A stretch of 64,000 bases of DNA from JACKAF01 sp041391485 (GTDB taxonomy: Bacteria; Bdellovibrionota; FAC87; UBA2466; JACKAF01): NCBI GenBank assembly GCA_041391485.1, contig JAWKNY010000005.1:92620-156619 (forward strand), given 5' to 3'. Position 1 is the stretch's first letter. The number at the start of each line of letters is the position of its first letter. The notes under the pieces are model-generated. The model did no database searches. It had not been told where the DNA came from and saw only the letters and a program-made list of their open reading frames with translations. Both the position numbers and the translations under genes were made by a program. Shown in pieces: positions 35,135-43,596 of the stretch.

Positions 35135-36376
35135 TTAGCCAATAAGCAAGCGGGTCTTTTTAGATTCATCCTGTATCGTCGCCAAATCGTCAGATACGGA
35201 TTTACCTTTCTGGACGTCCTTCGCCATACGGGTAAGAGCCCGCGTGACGTTGTTCGCACCAAGATTGCTGGCAATGCGAGTTGTATTCTGAATCAGGCGC
35301 GTCGCTTTATCGCGATCACCGGAGTCCAGACTCTTCTTGATCTGTTCGCCATTGAGGTGAACCTGAAGCATCTGGCTCGAACGCATCACGTCCGGGTCAG
35401 CTGCCGTCAGATCTGTTTCCTTATCTGAGGTTTTGATTTCCACTTTGACGCGCTCTGTTTCTTTGCCGTCGTACGTCGCGAAGATTTCAAACAGAACGAG
35501 GTTGCTTCCGGATACGCCGTCGCCGTAGGTGTTGGTCTGGATGAGGAACGACGTCGTGTCCTTAGTCATGGAACCTGTCGCCAAATTGTATGTGCCGGGG
35601 TTTCCGGGGGAATCGTAAAGAACGATTTCCGGAGTTACCTTAGCAATACGCATCAGGCGGCCTTTGAGATTGCGGAAGTTGAGCGTGAGCTCACCGACCA
35701 CGGAAGACTGAAGTTTTTCAATCTCCGCCTGCAATCCCGCCTTGAACTTGGAAAGATCGTTGGCGTGGTAATAAGAACCACGGCCTAGATCCGAGATTCT
35801 GCCGATGAAGCCCGAGTCATACTCTTCCGCTGAACCGATTCCGATGCCGGTGAGGGTAATGCCTTCGTGTGTTTTAACTATGTCTTCGTATTTAGCGGTT
35901 TTTTCCACTCTGTAACCTTGGTTGTCCGTAGGGAAACCGTCGGTCAGCAGAATGACGTGATTGACTCGTTTAACTTTATCTGCGGCTGAGCGGGCATCAA
36001 AAGCACCATAAGCGCTTTTAAGACCTGCTTCTAAGTTGGTCACTCCTTGCGGATCTTCCAACTTACTGATCGCTTCCTTCATCGCATCGCGATTAGCGGC
36101 AAGCGAAGCCAACGGAAAGACTTCTTTGGCACTCGAATGGAAAAGCACAATCGCCACTCGATCATCGTCTTTTAACGAATCCACAATTTCGCGCATCGCG
36201 GTCTTAGCAGTCTTCCACTTGCTCCCACTCATGGAGCTGGACGCGTCCACAAGAAAAACAACGTTAGAAGGCACGCGACCAAGCTTTGCGTCGGGCGTGA
36301 GTTCGATGAGTGTTGTTGTGCTGTAATCTCCATCCTTTGGCCGGAAGTCACAGCCGTTTTTGGCAGTTATCTTCAT
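35135..36376 (-). CDS. Von Willebrand factor A domain protein
   Basis: 413 residues from ATG 36376, chosen because AAGGAG lies 5-6 bases upstream. The VWA domain (~38-225) has an intact metal site: DASSSMS (Asp44, Ser46, Ser48), Thr in GVTNLEAGL, and LLTDGFPTDN. The C-terminal ~190 residues form beta strands (VVGELTLNFRNLKGRLMRI ...) then helices (SLDSGDRDKATRLIQNTTRI), resembling batA/yfbK-like VWA proteins. It has no signal peptide, so it is cytosolic. It lies directly upstream of, and is probably cotranscribed with, the kinase-FHA gene. Confidence 0.85.
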   Translation of the reverse strand: MKITAKNGCDFRPKDGDYSTTTLIELTPDAKLGRVPSNVVFLVDASSSMSGSKWKTAKTAMREIVDSLKDDDRVAIVLFHSSAKEVFPLASLAANRDAMKEAISKLEDPQGVTNLEAGLKSAYGAFDARSAADKVKRVNHVILLTDGFPTDNQGYRVEKTAKYEDIVKTHEGITLTGIGIGSAEEYDSGFIGRISDLGRGSYYHANDLSKFKAGLQAEIEKLQSSVVGELTLNFRNLKGRLMRIAKVTPEIVLYDSPGNPGTYNLATGSMTKDTTSFLIQTNTYGDGVSGSNLVLFEIFATYDGKETERVKVEIKTSDKETDLTAADPDVMRSSQMLQVHLNGEQIKKSLDSGDRDKATRLIQNTTRIASNLGANNVTRALTRMAKDVQKGKSVSDDLATIQDESKKTRLLIG

Positions 36377-36606
36377 GGTCACTCCTTAAATGACTGGATA
36401 TTGAAAAGGGCGTTGTCTGTGATGAGTTTCCCGATGTACGTGCAACCTCCTCTCACCAAGGGGCCAGATGTGCAAAGCGCGTGCCCCTGTTTACTGTGCG
36501 TATTCAGGTCTAAAGAGGGGGGATTACAGACAAATTTCGTCAGGCTGTAGCGCGTATTTTGTCAGTTTTGGGACGTAAAGATCGTTGGGGGAAATGACGA
36601 TACGCG

Positions 36607-36623
36607 TTATGGAGGTCCCATAA
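36607..36623 (+). promoter_or_regulatory. Ribosome-site hairpin before the 998-residue protein
   Basis: TTATGG (36607-36612) and CCATAA (36618-36623) pair perfectly around AGGTC. The likely ribosome site GGAGG (36611-36615) lies partly in the stem. The start ATG is at 36629. It is a short element and could be chance. Confidence 0.25.
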
Positions 36624-36628
36624 GCCGC

Positions 36629-39625
36629 ATGCGCTTTGATTCCAAGAAAACCCGGGAGTGGGGATTGTTTGCGATTGTGTTCCTATCAGGAGCGGTCGGA
36701 CTTCTCTACCAAGTGGTGTGGCACAAGTACATGGCTCTATTGCTTGGGTCGCACGCGCGGGCCACGGCCTTTGTTCTCGCCATTTTTTTGGGCGGGCTTT
36801 CGATTGGCTATGCGGCTTTTGGCCACTGGGCTTCTACTCGCCGTTGGAACTTAGTGCGCACCTACGCTTTTATCGAGGTGGGACTGCTAGCGTGGGCGAC
36901 GCTTTTCCCAGTCTTTTTCAAGATCCTCTTTCCGATTGTTTCTCATTTTTACCATGCCTTTGGCGTGTCGAGCGCGTTTACCGATGTGCTTCTGGCGGTA
37001 CTGCTTTTGGGCCCCCCGACGTTCTTGATGGGCGGGACGCTGCCGCTACTGACCCAAGCCCTGAGTCCGGACCTAAAGAGTGCTAGCTACTGGCACGCTC
37101 GGATTTACGGGTTTAATACGGTAGGCGCTGCGTTTGGGAGTCTCGCTACCGGCTACTTCTTGATCCCCGAGTTTGGTTTAGCCGCGACGCTTTGGTTGGG
37201 AGCTGTGGGCAACGGCCTAGTCGCTGCGGTTTTGTACTTTGTTTATGCCCCCGGTTTAGAACCGGCTGCAGTGCGCTCCACCCGAGTAAAATCCAAGAAG
37301 AAACCCGCCGCACCCGCCTTTTTTTGGGATCGTCTGAGTGTCGCTCAAAAAGCCCTATTGGGTGTCGGTTTTCTATCGGGTTTTTATGTTCTGAGTTTGG
37401 AAACGGTCCTCATTCGTTTGGTGGGACTTGCAACGGGCGCCTCCACGTTCAATTTTACGTTGATCGTTTCCATTTTTGTCTTTGCTTTGGGGATCGGTAG
37501 CCTCCTTGTCCGCAGGCTTGAGAAAGCTAAACCGACGACACTTTTTTGGAACCAGATCTTTGTGGCCTTGGCTTTGCTGGCGCTCTATCTTTCAGGCGAG
37601 TACTGGCCGTATTGGGCGCACGTACTGCGCGCAGGCCTTAGGGACATCGAACAGAATTTCGGCGTCTACCAGCTTCGTCTCGCTCTGGGGGTGACGTTGC
37701 TCCTGGGCATTCCCGTCGGACTTTGCGGGCTTTGCCTGCCACTTTGCTTTCACCTGTTCAAAGAAAACAAGGAGCGTCTCGGGCAAGATGTGGGCTACCT
37801 GTATGGGGTCAACACCCTCGGTGCAGTACTGGGGGCGCTGGTCGGAGGCTATTACCTCTACTACGTACTTAATCTTGATCAGATTTTTAAGGTTACGATT
37901 GCGTTGAGTGCGCTTTCCGCGGGTCTCGTGTTTTGGGCTTTTCCTCCGAAGAAGAAAAGGCGCTGGGATAGGTTTCACGTTGGGGCGGCGCTCTCGGCAG
38001 TAGTGGTAGTGATGGGCGTTGCCAAGGCTCCCCTCTACACCAAGGAAAACTATATCCAGCCCTTTAGAAAGCCCATGCCGATCGAGGATGTCACCTTTGA
38101 GGGAAAAGGGGCCTTCACGAAGTACCTTAGCCGCAATACGACTTACCTGCATTACGAAGATGGGCCTAACACCTCCGTTGGAATAGGGAAGAGCGAATAC
38201 AACGGAGAAGAGTTTTCACGGACTCTCTTCGTGAATGGAAAATCGGACGGCAATACCCGTGGGGATCTGTTTACGACGGTGATGCTGGGACACATCCCTG
38301 GGATCCTGGCGCGCAAACTCACCAACACGGCGGTAATTGGATTCGGCACCGGGATGACGATCGGTGTACTGGGGCTCTACGATGAAGTCGATAGCATCGA
38401 TGTGATGGAAATCTCCCACGCTGTTATCAAAAATAGCCCCTACTTTGATCGATACAACGGTGGAGCTTCAAGCAACCCCAAGGTCCGCATTCATGAAATG
38501 GACGCTTTTAGATTTTTGGCATCGGCCAATAAGAAGTATGACCTGATTGTCAGCGAGCCCAGTAACCCGTGGGTATCAGGCGTTGAGAACCTCTACACTT
38601 CCGAGTTTTACGAAATCGCCAAAAACAAGATGAATGACGACGGCCTTTTCGTCCAATGGATACACACGTACTCTTTTACCGATTCGCTTCTACGTCTAGT
38701 CCTTAGAACCATGAACGAGCACTTTCGCCATGTATCTATCTTCCAGCTAAAGGGCGGTGACATCGCGCTCCTGGGGCGGGACTTCGATATGGAACGCGCC
38801 GACTTTCAACGCGCGGAGGCTCGGTTTGCGAATTACCCGCCAGTACGAAACACGCTAGAGGCTTACGGCATCACGCGCTTAGAGACGCTGCTCGCGCTCG
38901 AGATAGTTTCACCCCAGCTAGCCATCTCCATGGGGGGAGTGGGTGCCAAACAAACGCTCGATCACCCCCGCTTGTCGGATGGGGCCGGAAAAGCCTTTTT
39001 CTACAATGCCTCTGTAGACGCGTACGAACAGCGCCGCAAAGAAGACATCTACTATGCGGCCGTCAGTGGCTCTCTCCTCAGCCAGTACCTGGAAGGGAAA
39101 GCGCCCGACATGAAGTTGTTGAAGGATCTTTCGGCCAGTTTTTGCGAGCACGCAGTCGCCAAGATAGATGGGTTGTGTAAGGAAGCCATTGCCATGGCCA
39201 AGGTGGAGGATTCCAAGAGTAGCTTGGACTTGCTCTATGGCGCGATCGTCCCGACTCGAGACTTGGCCAAGATAGGGGCTTTTCATAACCCCCCCAAGCG
39301 TGGATTCACCCAGGACGACCTGCACCGGGCCTACGAGATGTTCGACGTGTTTAAAGCGTACTACTCGCCCATCGCACACATTTCAGTACCGGACATGATA
39401 AAGCGAATGGACTATTGTCTTCAGAGCACTGGCATCACGAATAACATTCATGGCGAGTGTCTGCTCCAGAAAATCCTGCTCATGCAAATGATTCAGAATA
39501 CGAATCAGGAATTCCAGCGGACGGTGGATCGGTATTACGCCTGGTTCCGCCAGCTGAAGCCGGGGGCGCCCAACTACACTCGCTTCAAGGAAGCCAGGGA
39601 CATTCTAGATCGCTTAGTGGATTAG
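36629..39625 (+). CDS. Membrane-fused spermidine-synthase-like protein with extra C-terminal domain
   Basis: 998 residues, uninterrupted. The first ~460 residues hold about 12 membrane helices (LSGAVGLLYQVVWHKYMALL; FLGGLSIGYAAFGHWASTRR). A spermidine-synthase-like domain follows (~480-720): SAM/dcSAM-binding VIGFGTGMTIGVLGLYDEVD (~568), VMEISHAVI, and YDLIVSEPSNPWVSGVENLY (~637), with the SEPSNPW motif of the membrane-fused subgroup. The last ~260 residues (helical, Cys at CEHAVAKIDGLC) have no recognised domain. Whether it makes polyamines is unknown; many fused homologues are uncharacterised. Confidence 0.82.
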   Translation: MRFDSKKTREWGLFAIVFLSGAVGLLYQVVWHKYMALLLGSHARATAFVLAIFLGGLSIGYAAFGHWASTRRWNLVRTYAFIEVGLLAWATLFPVFFKILFPIVSHFYHAFGVSSAFTDVLLAVLLLGPPTFLMGGTLPLLTQALSPDLKSASYWHARIYGFNTVGAAFGSLATGYFLIPEFGLAATLWLGAVGNGLVAAVLYFVYAPGLEPAAVRSTRVKSKKKPAAPAFFWDRLSVAQKALLGVGFLSGFYVLSLETVLIRLVGLATGASTFNFTLIVSIFVFALGIGSLLVRRLEKAKPTTLFWNQIFVALALLALYLSGEYWPYWAHVLRAGLRDIEQNFGVYQLRLALGVTLLLGIPVGLCGLCLPLCFHLFKENKERLGQDVGYLYGVNTLGAVLGALVGGYYLYYVLNLDQIFKVTIALSALSAGLVFWAFPPKKKRRWDRFHVGAALSAVVVVMGVAKAPLYTKENYIQPFRKPMPIEDVTFEGKGAFTKYLSRNTTYLHYEDGPNTSVGIGKSEYNGEEFSRTLFVNGKSDGNTRGDLFTTVMLGHIPGILARKLTNTAVIGFGTGMTIGVLGLYDEVDSIDVMEISHAVIKNSPYFDRYNGGASSNPKVRIHEMDAFRFLASANKKYDLIVSEPSNPWVSGVENLYTSEFYEIAKNKMNDDGLFVQWIHTYSFTDSLLRLVLRTMNEHFRHVSIFQLKGGDIALLGRDFDMERADFQRAEARFANYPPVRNTLEAYGITRLETLLALEIVSPQLAISMGGVGAKQTLDHPRLSDGAGKAFFYNASVDAYEQRRKEDIYYAAVSGSLLSQYLEGKAPDMKLLKDLSASFCEHAVAKIDGLCKEAIAMAKVEDSKSSLDLLYGAIVPTRDLAKIGAFHNPPKRGFTQDDLHRAYEMFDVFKAYYSPIAHISVPDMIKRMDYCLQSTGITNNIHGECLLQKILLMQMIQNTNQEFQRTVDRYYAWFRQLKPGAPNYTRFKEARDILDRLVD

Positions 39626-39627
39626 CC

Positions 39628-40241
39628 TCAGTTCCCCAGGATACCTTTCAATCTTACAGGAAAGAATTCGCGTAGAACCCAGAGTTGCTTTGGCATCGGC
39701 GCGTGTCCCTGCGTTGCGAACTGCGTGGCACTGAGCAGTGATTTCGTATCTGGTGCCAGGTTAAAGCTGTTGCCCATGACCTCCAGAATATCCGTGGTCT
39801 CCCCGGTAGGTCCGAGAACCACCACCATCACCAAGAGGGGCATTCCGCGCACATCTAGCAGTGTGGTGAAGTAGTCTGTCGTGTAACCTGGGAAATCAGC
39901 ATTCTCCTGCTCGGAGTGTATCCACACCAGCTGATTCACTTCCAGTAATCCCGTAAGGTGTTTCTTCGTAACGGCTTTGTAGTCGTACAAGGCGGGTAAA
40001 TCTCTGTTAAAAAATCCCAGAATCCCGGTGAAAGAGTCGGAAGGTTCCGCGAGCGTTGCCATAGAAAGCACCACCCGGCGAGATGGGGATGGTTCCCGAT
40101 CGTCGCTGCAAACCCAGATACCGCCTTCCAGCTCACAAAACCAACCGGAAGGAAGATCAAATTTTACATAAGCGGTTTCAAGTGCGAAGGCATTAAACGA
40201 AAGACCGGCAAAGGCGAGCCAAAAAATCTCTTCAAACTCAT
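39628..40241 (-). CDS. Secreted protein of unknown function, start region interrupted
   Basis: The intact frame from 40245 begins TTG and gives a poor N-terminus. ATG 40241, with one T restored in the T6 run (40221-40226), gives a clean signal peptide, MSLKRFFWLAFAGLSFNAFA, followed by LETAYVKFDLPSGWFCEL. That reading is clearly better. The mature ~185 residues are mixed alpha/beta with one possible disulfide (GWFCELEGGIWVCSDD) and resemble no family I know. It is convergent with the 998-residue gene (2 bp between stops). Confidence 0.6.
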
Positions 40242-40319
40242 CCAAACCCCCGTGCTTTCAGTATGCGCCTGGGTCGGGACTGAGTTCAATGTGTTCTAAC
40301 AGTCTACGGAGAAACAAGC

Positions 40320-42011
40320 CTAATTTTGGAGGTCGAACACACGCTTTGAGATTTCGCGCGCTTCTTGTTCGTTACCGTGCATGCGCCGGTACCAGTAGTA
40401 GTTGCGTAAGACCAGGGCGACGTAGTCGCGGGTTTCGCGGTAAGGAAGAATGTCGATGAAGAGGATGGGGTCCTCGGTGGGGTAGCGATTCAGCCACTCC
40501 CTCAGCTTTCTGGGGCCTGCATTGTACGCTGCCATGGCCAGGTGGATCTGGCCGCCGACCTTCTTAAGAAGCTGTTGAAAGTACTTGGAGCCCGTTTTGA
40601 TGTTGGTCTCAGGCTTCATGAGAGCTCGCCTACTGGCATTCGTGACCTTTTTACCTGTGGACGGAACCACCTGCAGAAGGCCCACCGCATTGGCCGAAGA
40701 GACGGCGTGGGGGTTGAAGGCGCTTTCCTGTCGCGCAATAGCCAGGAGTAGAAAAGGATCCAGACCCGAGGAGTGTTTCTCAAAAACCGGGAAGTAGGGT
40801 TTTGGAAAGTACAGCTCCATGGACTTTTTGCTGATGAGGTTGGGGTGGTCATAGAGGACGTCTGCGAGCAGCTTGATTTTCTTCAGGTGGTCTTCGCTTT
40901 TCTGATCTTTGAGTTCGGCGAGATAGATTTTTACTTCGGGCTCCACGTCCTTGGATTCGCCTACCGCCCAGTCCAGTACTGTACGCGCGCTGTTTTCGAG
41001 CCCGTACCTGTGAAGAATCTCAACCTGCTCAATGAGTAGGTTGATCGCCGGGACAAGCTGCGAACGTTTGGCATCGCGATGGGGCTGTGAGAGCAAGGCC
41101 CCTGGATCGGCATTGATGGCCGCTTGGGCGACAACCGTATGGAAAGAAAAGGGGTACTTGTCGGAGAGCTGCTTGAGTGACTTCTCGGCGTCGCGTGTCT
41201 TGCCAAGCAGTTTCTCCATCCGGTGGCGCCAGTACAGGGGACGGGAATTCACCGCATTGGGTACGTCTGAGGCACGCACAAAAAGTTCATAGGCTTTCTG
41301 GGGTTTGTTATCCAGTAGCTGAAAGAGTCCCGCACGGGTCAGGGTGGTGGCTTTGTCGTCGGGCGTTTCCTCAGGGATGCAGTTGCCCCCTTTTTCGTAA
41401 AGACGCGCGATGTCCCCTAAGAAATCTTGCTTGGGAAGCTGATCCTCCAACGCGGCGGCGATGGAGATAGCGATGAAGAGCGGACATTCGGTTTCCCGTA
41501 GAGCCAGCTCTTTCAGATGAGAAAACCGGGCTTTGCGAAGGCCTGCCATCGGGCTAATGGTGGCGGCGGGCGGGGCGAGTCGCAGCGCCGTCCAGTTGGA
41601 GAGTTCGCCTTTGCGGTAGGTGGGGTTAACCCTTTTGATTCGCCGGCTCGGCGCGTTCTCCGCTTTTTTTAGCTTCGCCTTCTTTTCCGTGAAGTAAGGG
41701 TAGTTCAGGATGCTGAAGCAGAATGGGTTTTTTTCCGGGGTGTCGTTACACGAGTTTTTAATCTTCGCATTTTCTTCGACACTGAGTTTACCCTGCAGGA
41801 AGCGATCGAAATCCTCAGCCTGCTCTTGTAGCTGCTTTTTTTCACTCTCGTCCTTAGTGGCTTCTTCGCCCGGCTCAGCGCTTTGTTTTTCGATATCTGG
41901 TTTTTGGGTGAGTCCCGCGAGCACACTTTCGCGACTGGCTTCAGTCGTGGCGTGCGGACTGATGCACCCGAATAATAAGAAGACGAGCAGAATGGGACGC
42001 AGACGATCCAT
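40320..42011 (-). CDS. Lytic murein transglycosylase, Slt70-like lipoprotein
   Basis: 563 residues. Lipoprotein signal with lipobox LFGC (PILLVFLLFGCISP). An acidic, Lys/Glu-rich linker (~30-150) and helical superhelix (~170-410) precede the SLT domain: LAIARQESAFNPHAVS (catalytic Glu ~426), ANAVGLLQVVPSTGK, and HLAMAAYNAGPRKLREWL. It cleaves peptidoglycan with 1,6-anhydro products. The superhelix shows Slt70-like helical pairs (e.g. KAYELFVRASDVPNAVNSRP). It is uninterrupted. Confidence 0.9.
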   Translation of the reverse strand: MDRLRPILLVFLLFGCISPHATTEASRESVLAGLTQKPDIEKQSAEPGEEATKDESEKKQLQEQAEDFDRFLQGKLSVEENAKIKNSCNDTPEKNPFCFSILNYPYFTEKKAKLKKAENAPSRRIKRVNPTYRKGELSNWTALRLAPPAATISPMAGLRKARFSHLKELALRETECPLFIAISIAAALEDQLPKQDFLGDIARLYEKGGNCIPEETPDDKATTLTRAGLFQLLDNKPQKAYELFVRASDVPNAVNSRPLYWRHRMEKLLGKTRDAEKSLKQLSDKYPFSFHTVVAQAAINADPGALLSQPHRDAKRSQLVPAINLLIEQVEILHRYGLENSARTVLDWAVGESKDVEPEVKIYLAELKDQKSEDHLKKIKLLADVLYDHPNLISKKSMELYFPKPYFPVFEKHSSGLDPFLLLAIARQESAFNPHAVSSANAVGLLQVVPSTGKKVTNASRRALMKPETNIKTGSKYFQQLLKKVGGQIHLAMAAYNAGPRKLREWLNRYPTEDPILFIDILPYRETRDYVALVLRNYYWYRRMHGNEQEAREISKRVFDLQN

Positions 42012-42179
42012 AGACGTGTTCGAAAGCTTATCGGATGCCTCGCAAATTAGCTTAAGTGCCTAAAAATATTAGAACTTAAAAGGGTTTGGTGGGGCGCGTA
42101 AATTAAGTAGTTTTTCCCGTGCTTTAGCGCTCTTCGCGCCAAAAAGCCTAGCCTTTTCAAGGGGGTGCAGAGAGGGGGG

Positions 42180-42209
42180 CTGACGCATGGGCGCCGCATC
42201 GCGTATAAT
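42180..42209 (+). promoter_or_regulatory. Promoter for the Cys-repeat gene
   Basis: CTGACG (42180-42185) and a perfect TATAAT (42204-42209) are 18 bp apart, ending ~79 bp before the ATG at 42288. AT-rich leader with GGGTAGGG before the start. Confidence 0.55.
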
Positions 42210-42287
42210 TATGGAAGATTCATCACGATTCCGTTCAAATACTACTTCCTCGAAAGACGAAAATTCCAATTTTTTTAGGGTAGGGTT

Positions 42288-42916
42288 ATGAGGAAATTTT
42301 CTGTCGTTGTTCTAATGATCGCGTTCTCTTCCGTGAGTGCCGCGAACGAGTGGAACAGTTCATGCGATGCCGAACTTAAAGAGTACTGCAGTGGGTATGA
42401 GTCCGATGCGGGCAAAGCCTACTGTCTCTTCCGGCATTACAACCAACTTTCCGTGGTGCCGGGAATCCGCGAGTAGCTGATTACCTACAGCTGCCGGTAG
42501 ATCGCGTCTCCAGGTGCAAATCCGATATTGAAAACCTGTGTCCGACCACGTTGAACGAAGGCGGGCGGCTCAGCAAATGTTTGATTGGCAGATTCTCTGA
42601 GCTCAGCATTGACTGCCGTGTGGGTTCAAACTGGGGCCAGGCCATAGCGGAAGAGAAGCAGGTGAAGTCCCCGGCTTTCAAAGCGCGTCAGGCAAAGAAG
42701 GCCGCGAAACGGGTAGTGAAGCGCCAAGTTAAAAAGCGCCAGGTAGATCTTCACAACGCTTGTTCGTTTGAGATCTATTTTTACTGTCGCGAAAACCGTG
42801 CCGGCGGGCGTCTTGAAGCTTGCTTACAAGAACACCGCCACCAAGCACGCACCCCGTGCCAGCAAGCGCTAAAAGCTTCCGCGCAGTTTCATGCCGGCCG
42901 CCTCAATTCCAACTAA
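42288..42916 (+). CDS. Secreted Cys-rich repeat protein (GLG1-like repeats), frame interrupted
   Basis: Signal peptide (KFSVVVLMIAFSSVSAANEW). Three repeats of C-x3-L/I-x2-[YLF]-C ... G-x4-CL follow: CDAELKEYCSGYESDAGKAYC, CKSDIENLCPTTLNEGGRL / SKCLIGRFSELSIDC, and CSFEIYFYCRENRAGGRLEA / CLQEHRHQARTPC. These resemble the Cys-rich GLG1 repeat. The frame breaks at ~42465; one G restored in CCGGGAATC joins VVPGNPRVADYLQLPVDRVS. A Lys/Arg-rich stretch (KAAKRVVKRQVKKRQ) separates repeats 2 and 3. Function unknown. Confidence 0.65.
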
Positions 42917-42924
42917 AACTTTTG

Positions 42925-42961
42925 AGGGTATCAAAAGGTGCCTATCTACTTTTGATACCCT
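42925..42961. repeat. Perfect 13-bp inverted repeat behind the Cys-repeat gene
   Basis: AGGGTATCAAAAG (42925-42937) and CTTTTGATACCCT (42949-42961) pair exactly with an 11-nt loop, nine bases after the gene's stop. It has no T-run. It begins next to ACTTTTGAGG (42918-42927), the same 10-mer as in the 17.1-kb repeat. Confidence 0.7.
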
Positions 42962-43111
42962 AAGACTAAAGATCCAATCCTGCCTTGGACGTTCCTGTCC
43001 AGTGCCGTTCTTTGTCATGGCTGCAAAACATTTGACGGTCGTCACTGCGCAAATGCGGGTGTAGACCGTGCGTATAGGCTTTGGCCCGACTCTTGCTCCT
43101 GTAGCAGGCGA

Positions 43112-43155
43112 GCACAGTTACCTCTGTGCGGTTCCTCGACGGGTGAAACCCGAGG
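43112..43155 (+). promoter_or_regulatory. Tandem hairpins in the leader of the repeat lipoprotein
   Basis: GCACAG (43112-43117) pairs with CTGTGC (43124-43129). CCTCG (43134-43138) pairs with CGAGG (43151-43155), with inner GGGT/ACCC pairing. They end 24 bp before the ATG; GGTAGGAG is the ribosome site. The structure matches no riboswitch I know. Confidence 0.35.
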
Positions 43156-43179
43156 TGAGGGATAAGGTAGGAGTGAGAA

Positions 43180-43548
43180 ATGCGGACGTTGAAGAATTTG
43201 TTAACGATGGTGGTAGGCGTTGCGGGCCTGATCCTTCTCTCCGGTTGCGGAGTGGATTGCAGCAATATCGCAAATGCGTACCGACAAGAGTGTGTGTACG
43301 CGCGCCAGACTTACCCTGGGCAACAGTATCCGGGCCAATACCCGAATCAGTACCCTGGGCAGCAGTATCCGGGGCAATACCCGAATCAGTACCCTGGGCA
43401 GTACCCGAACCAATACCCGAATCAGCAGTACCCTGGGCAATATGTCGGTTTCCCGACATACCCCGGTTACCCGCCTGGTGTGATTCCTCCGGGCTATGTA
43501 CCGCCCCCGAATACGTATTACCCGCCCGTTTACGCGGACGAGAATTAA
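43180..43548 (+). CDS. Lipoprotein with Tyr-Pro-Gly-Gln / Tyr-Pro-Asn-Gln repeats
   Basis: 122 residues. Lipoprotein signal with lipobox LSGC (VGVAGLILLSGCGVDC). After a short Cys/Tyr segment come ~11 tandem YPGQ/YPNQ units (~45-86), encoded by near-identical 12- and 15-base repeats at ~43310-43442, then a Pro/Tyr-rich tail (FPTYPGYPPGVIPPG ...). Pro/Tyr/Gln repeats of this kind form extended, sticky surfaces in other systems. Probably anchored in the outer membrane; role unknown. Length may vary between strains because of the DNA repeats. Confidence 0.75.
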   Translation: MRTLKNLLTMVVGVAGLILLSGCGVDCSNIANAYRQECVYARQTYPGQQYPGQYPNQYPGQQYPGQYPNQYPGQYPNQYPNQQYPGQYVGFPTYPGYPPGVIPPGYVPPPNTYYPPVYADEN

Positions 43549-43596
43549 TCGATTGAACATTGGGCCGGGTGCAGGCAATGCGCCCGGCTTGGGTGT

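Noticed and set aside
37592..38152. 186-codon minus-strand open frame inside the 998-residue gene
   Set aside because: Antisense to a long, clearly conserved coding frame; no start signal or family-like motif.
43068..43578. Additional open frames on both strands across the YPGQ repeats (e.g. 162 codons +, 125 codons -)
   Set aside because: The 12/15-base repeats contain no stop in several frames, so open frames arise automatically. Only the frame with the lipoprotein signal and ribosome site is supported.
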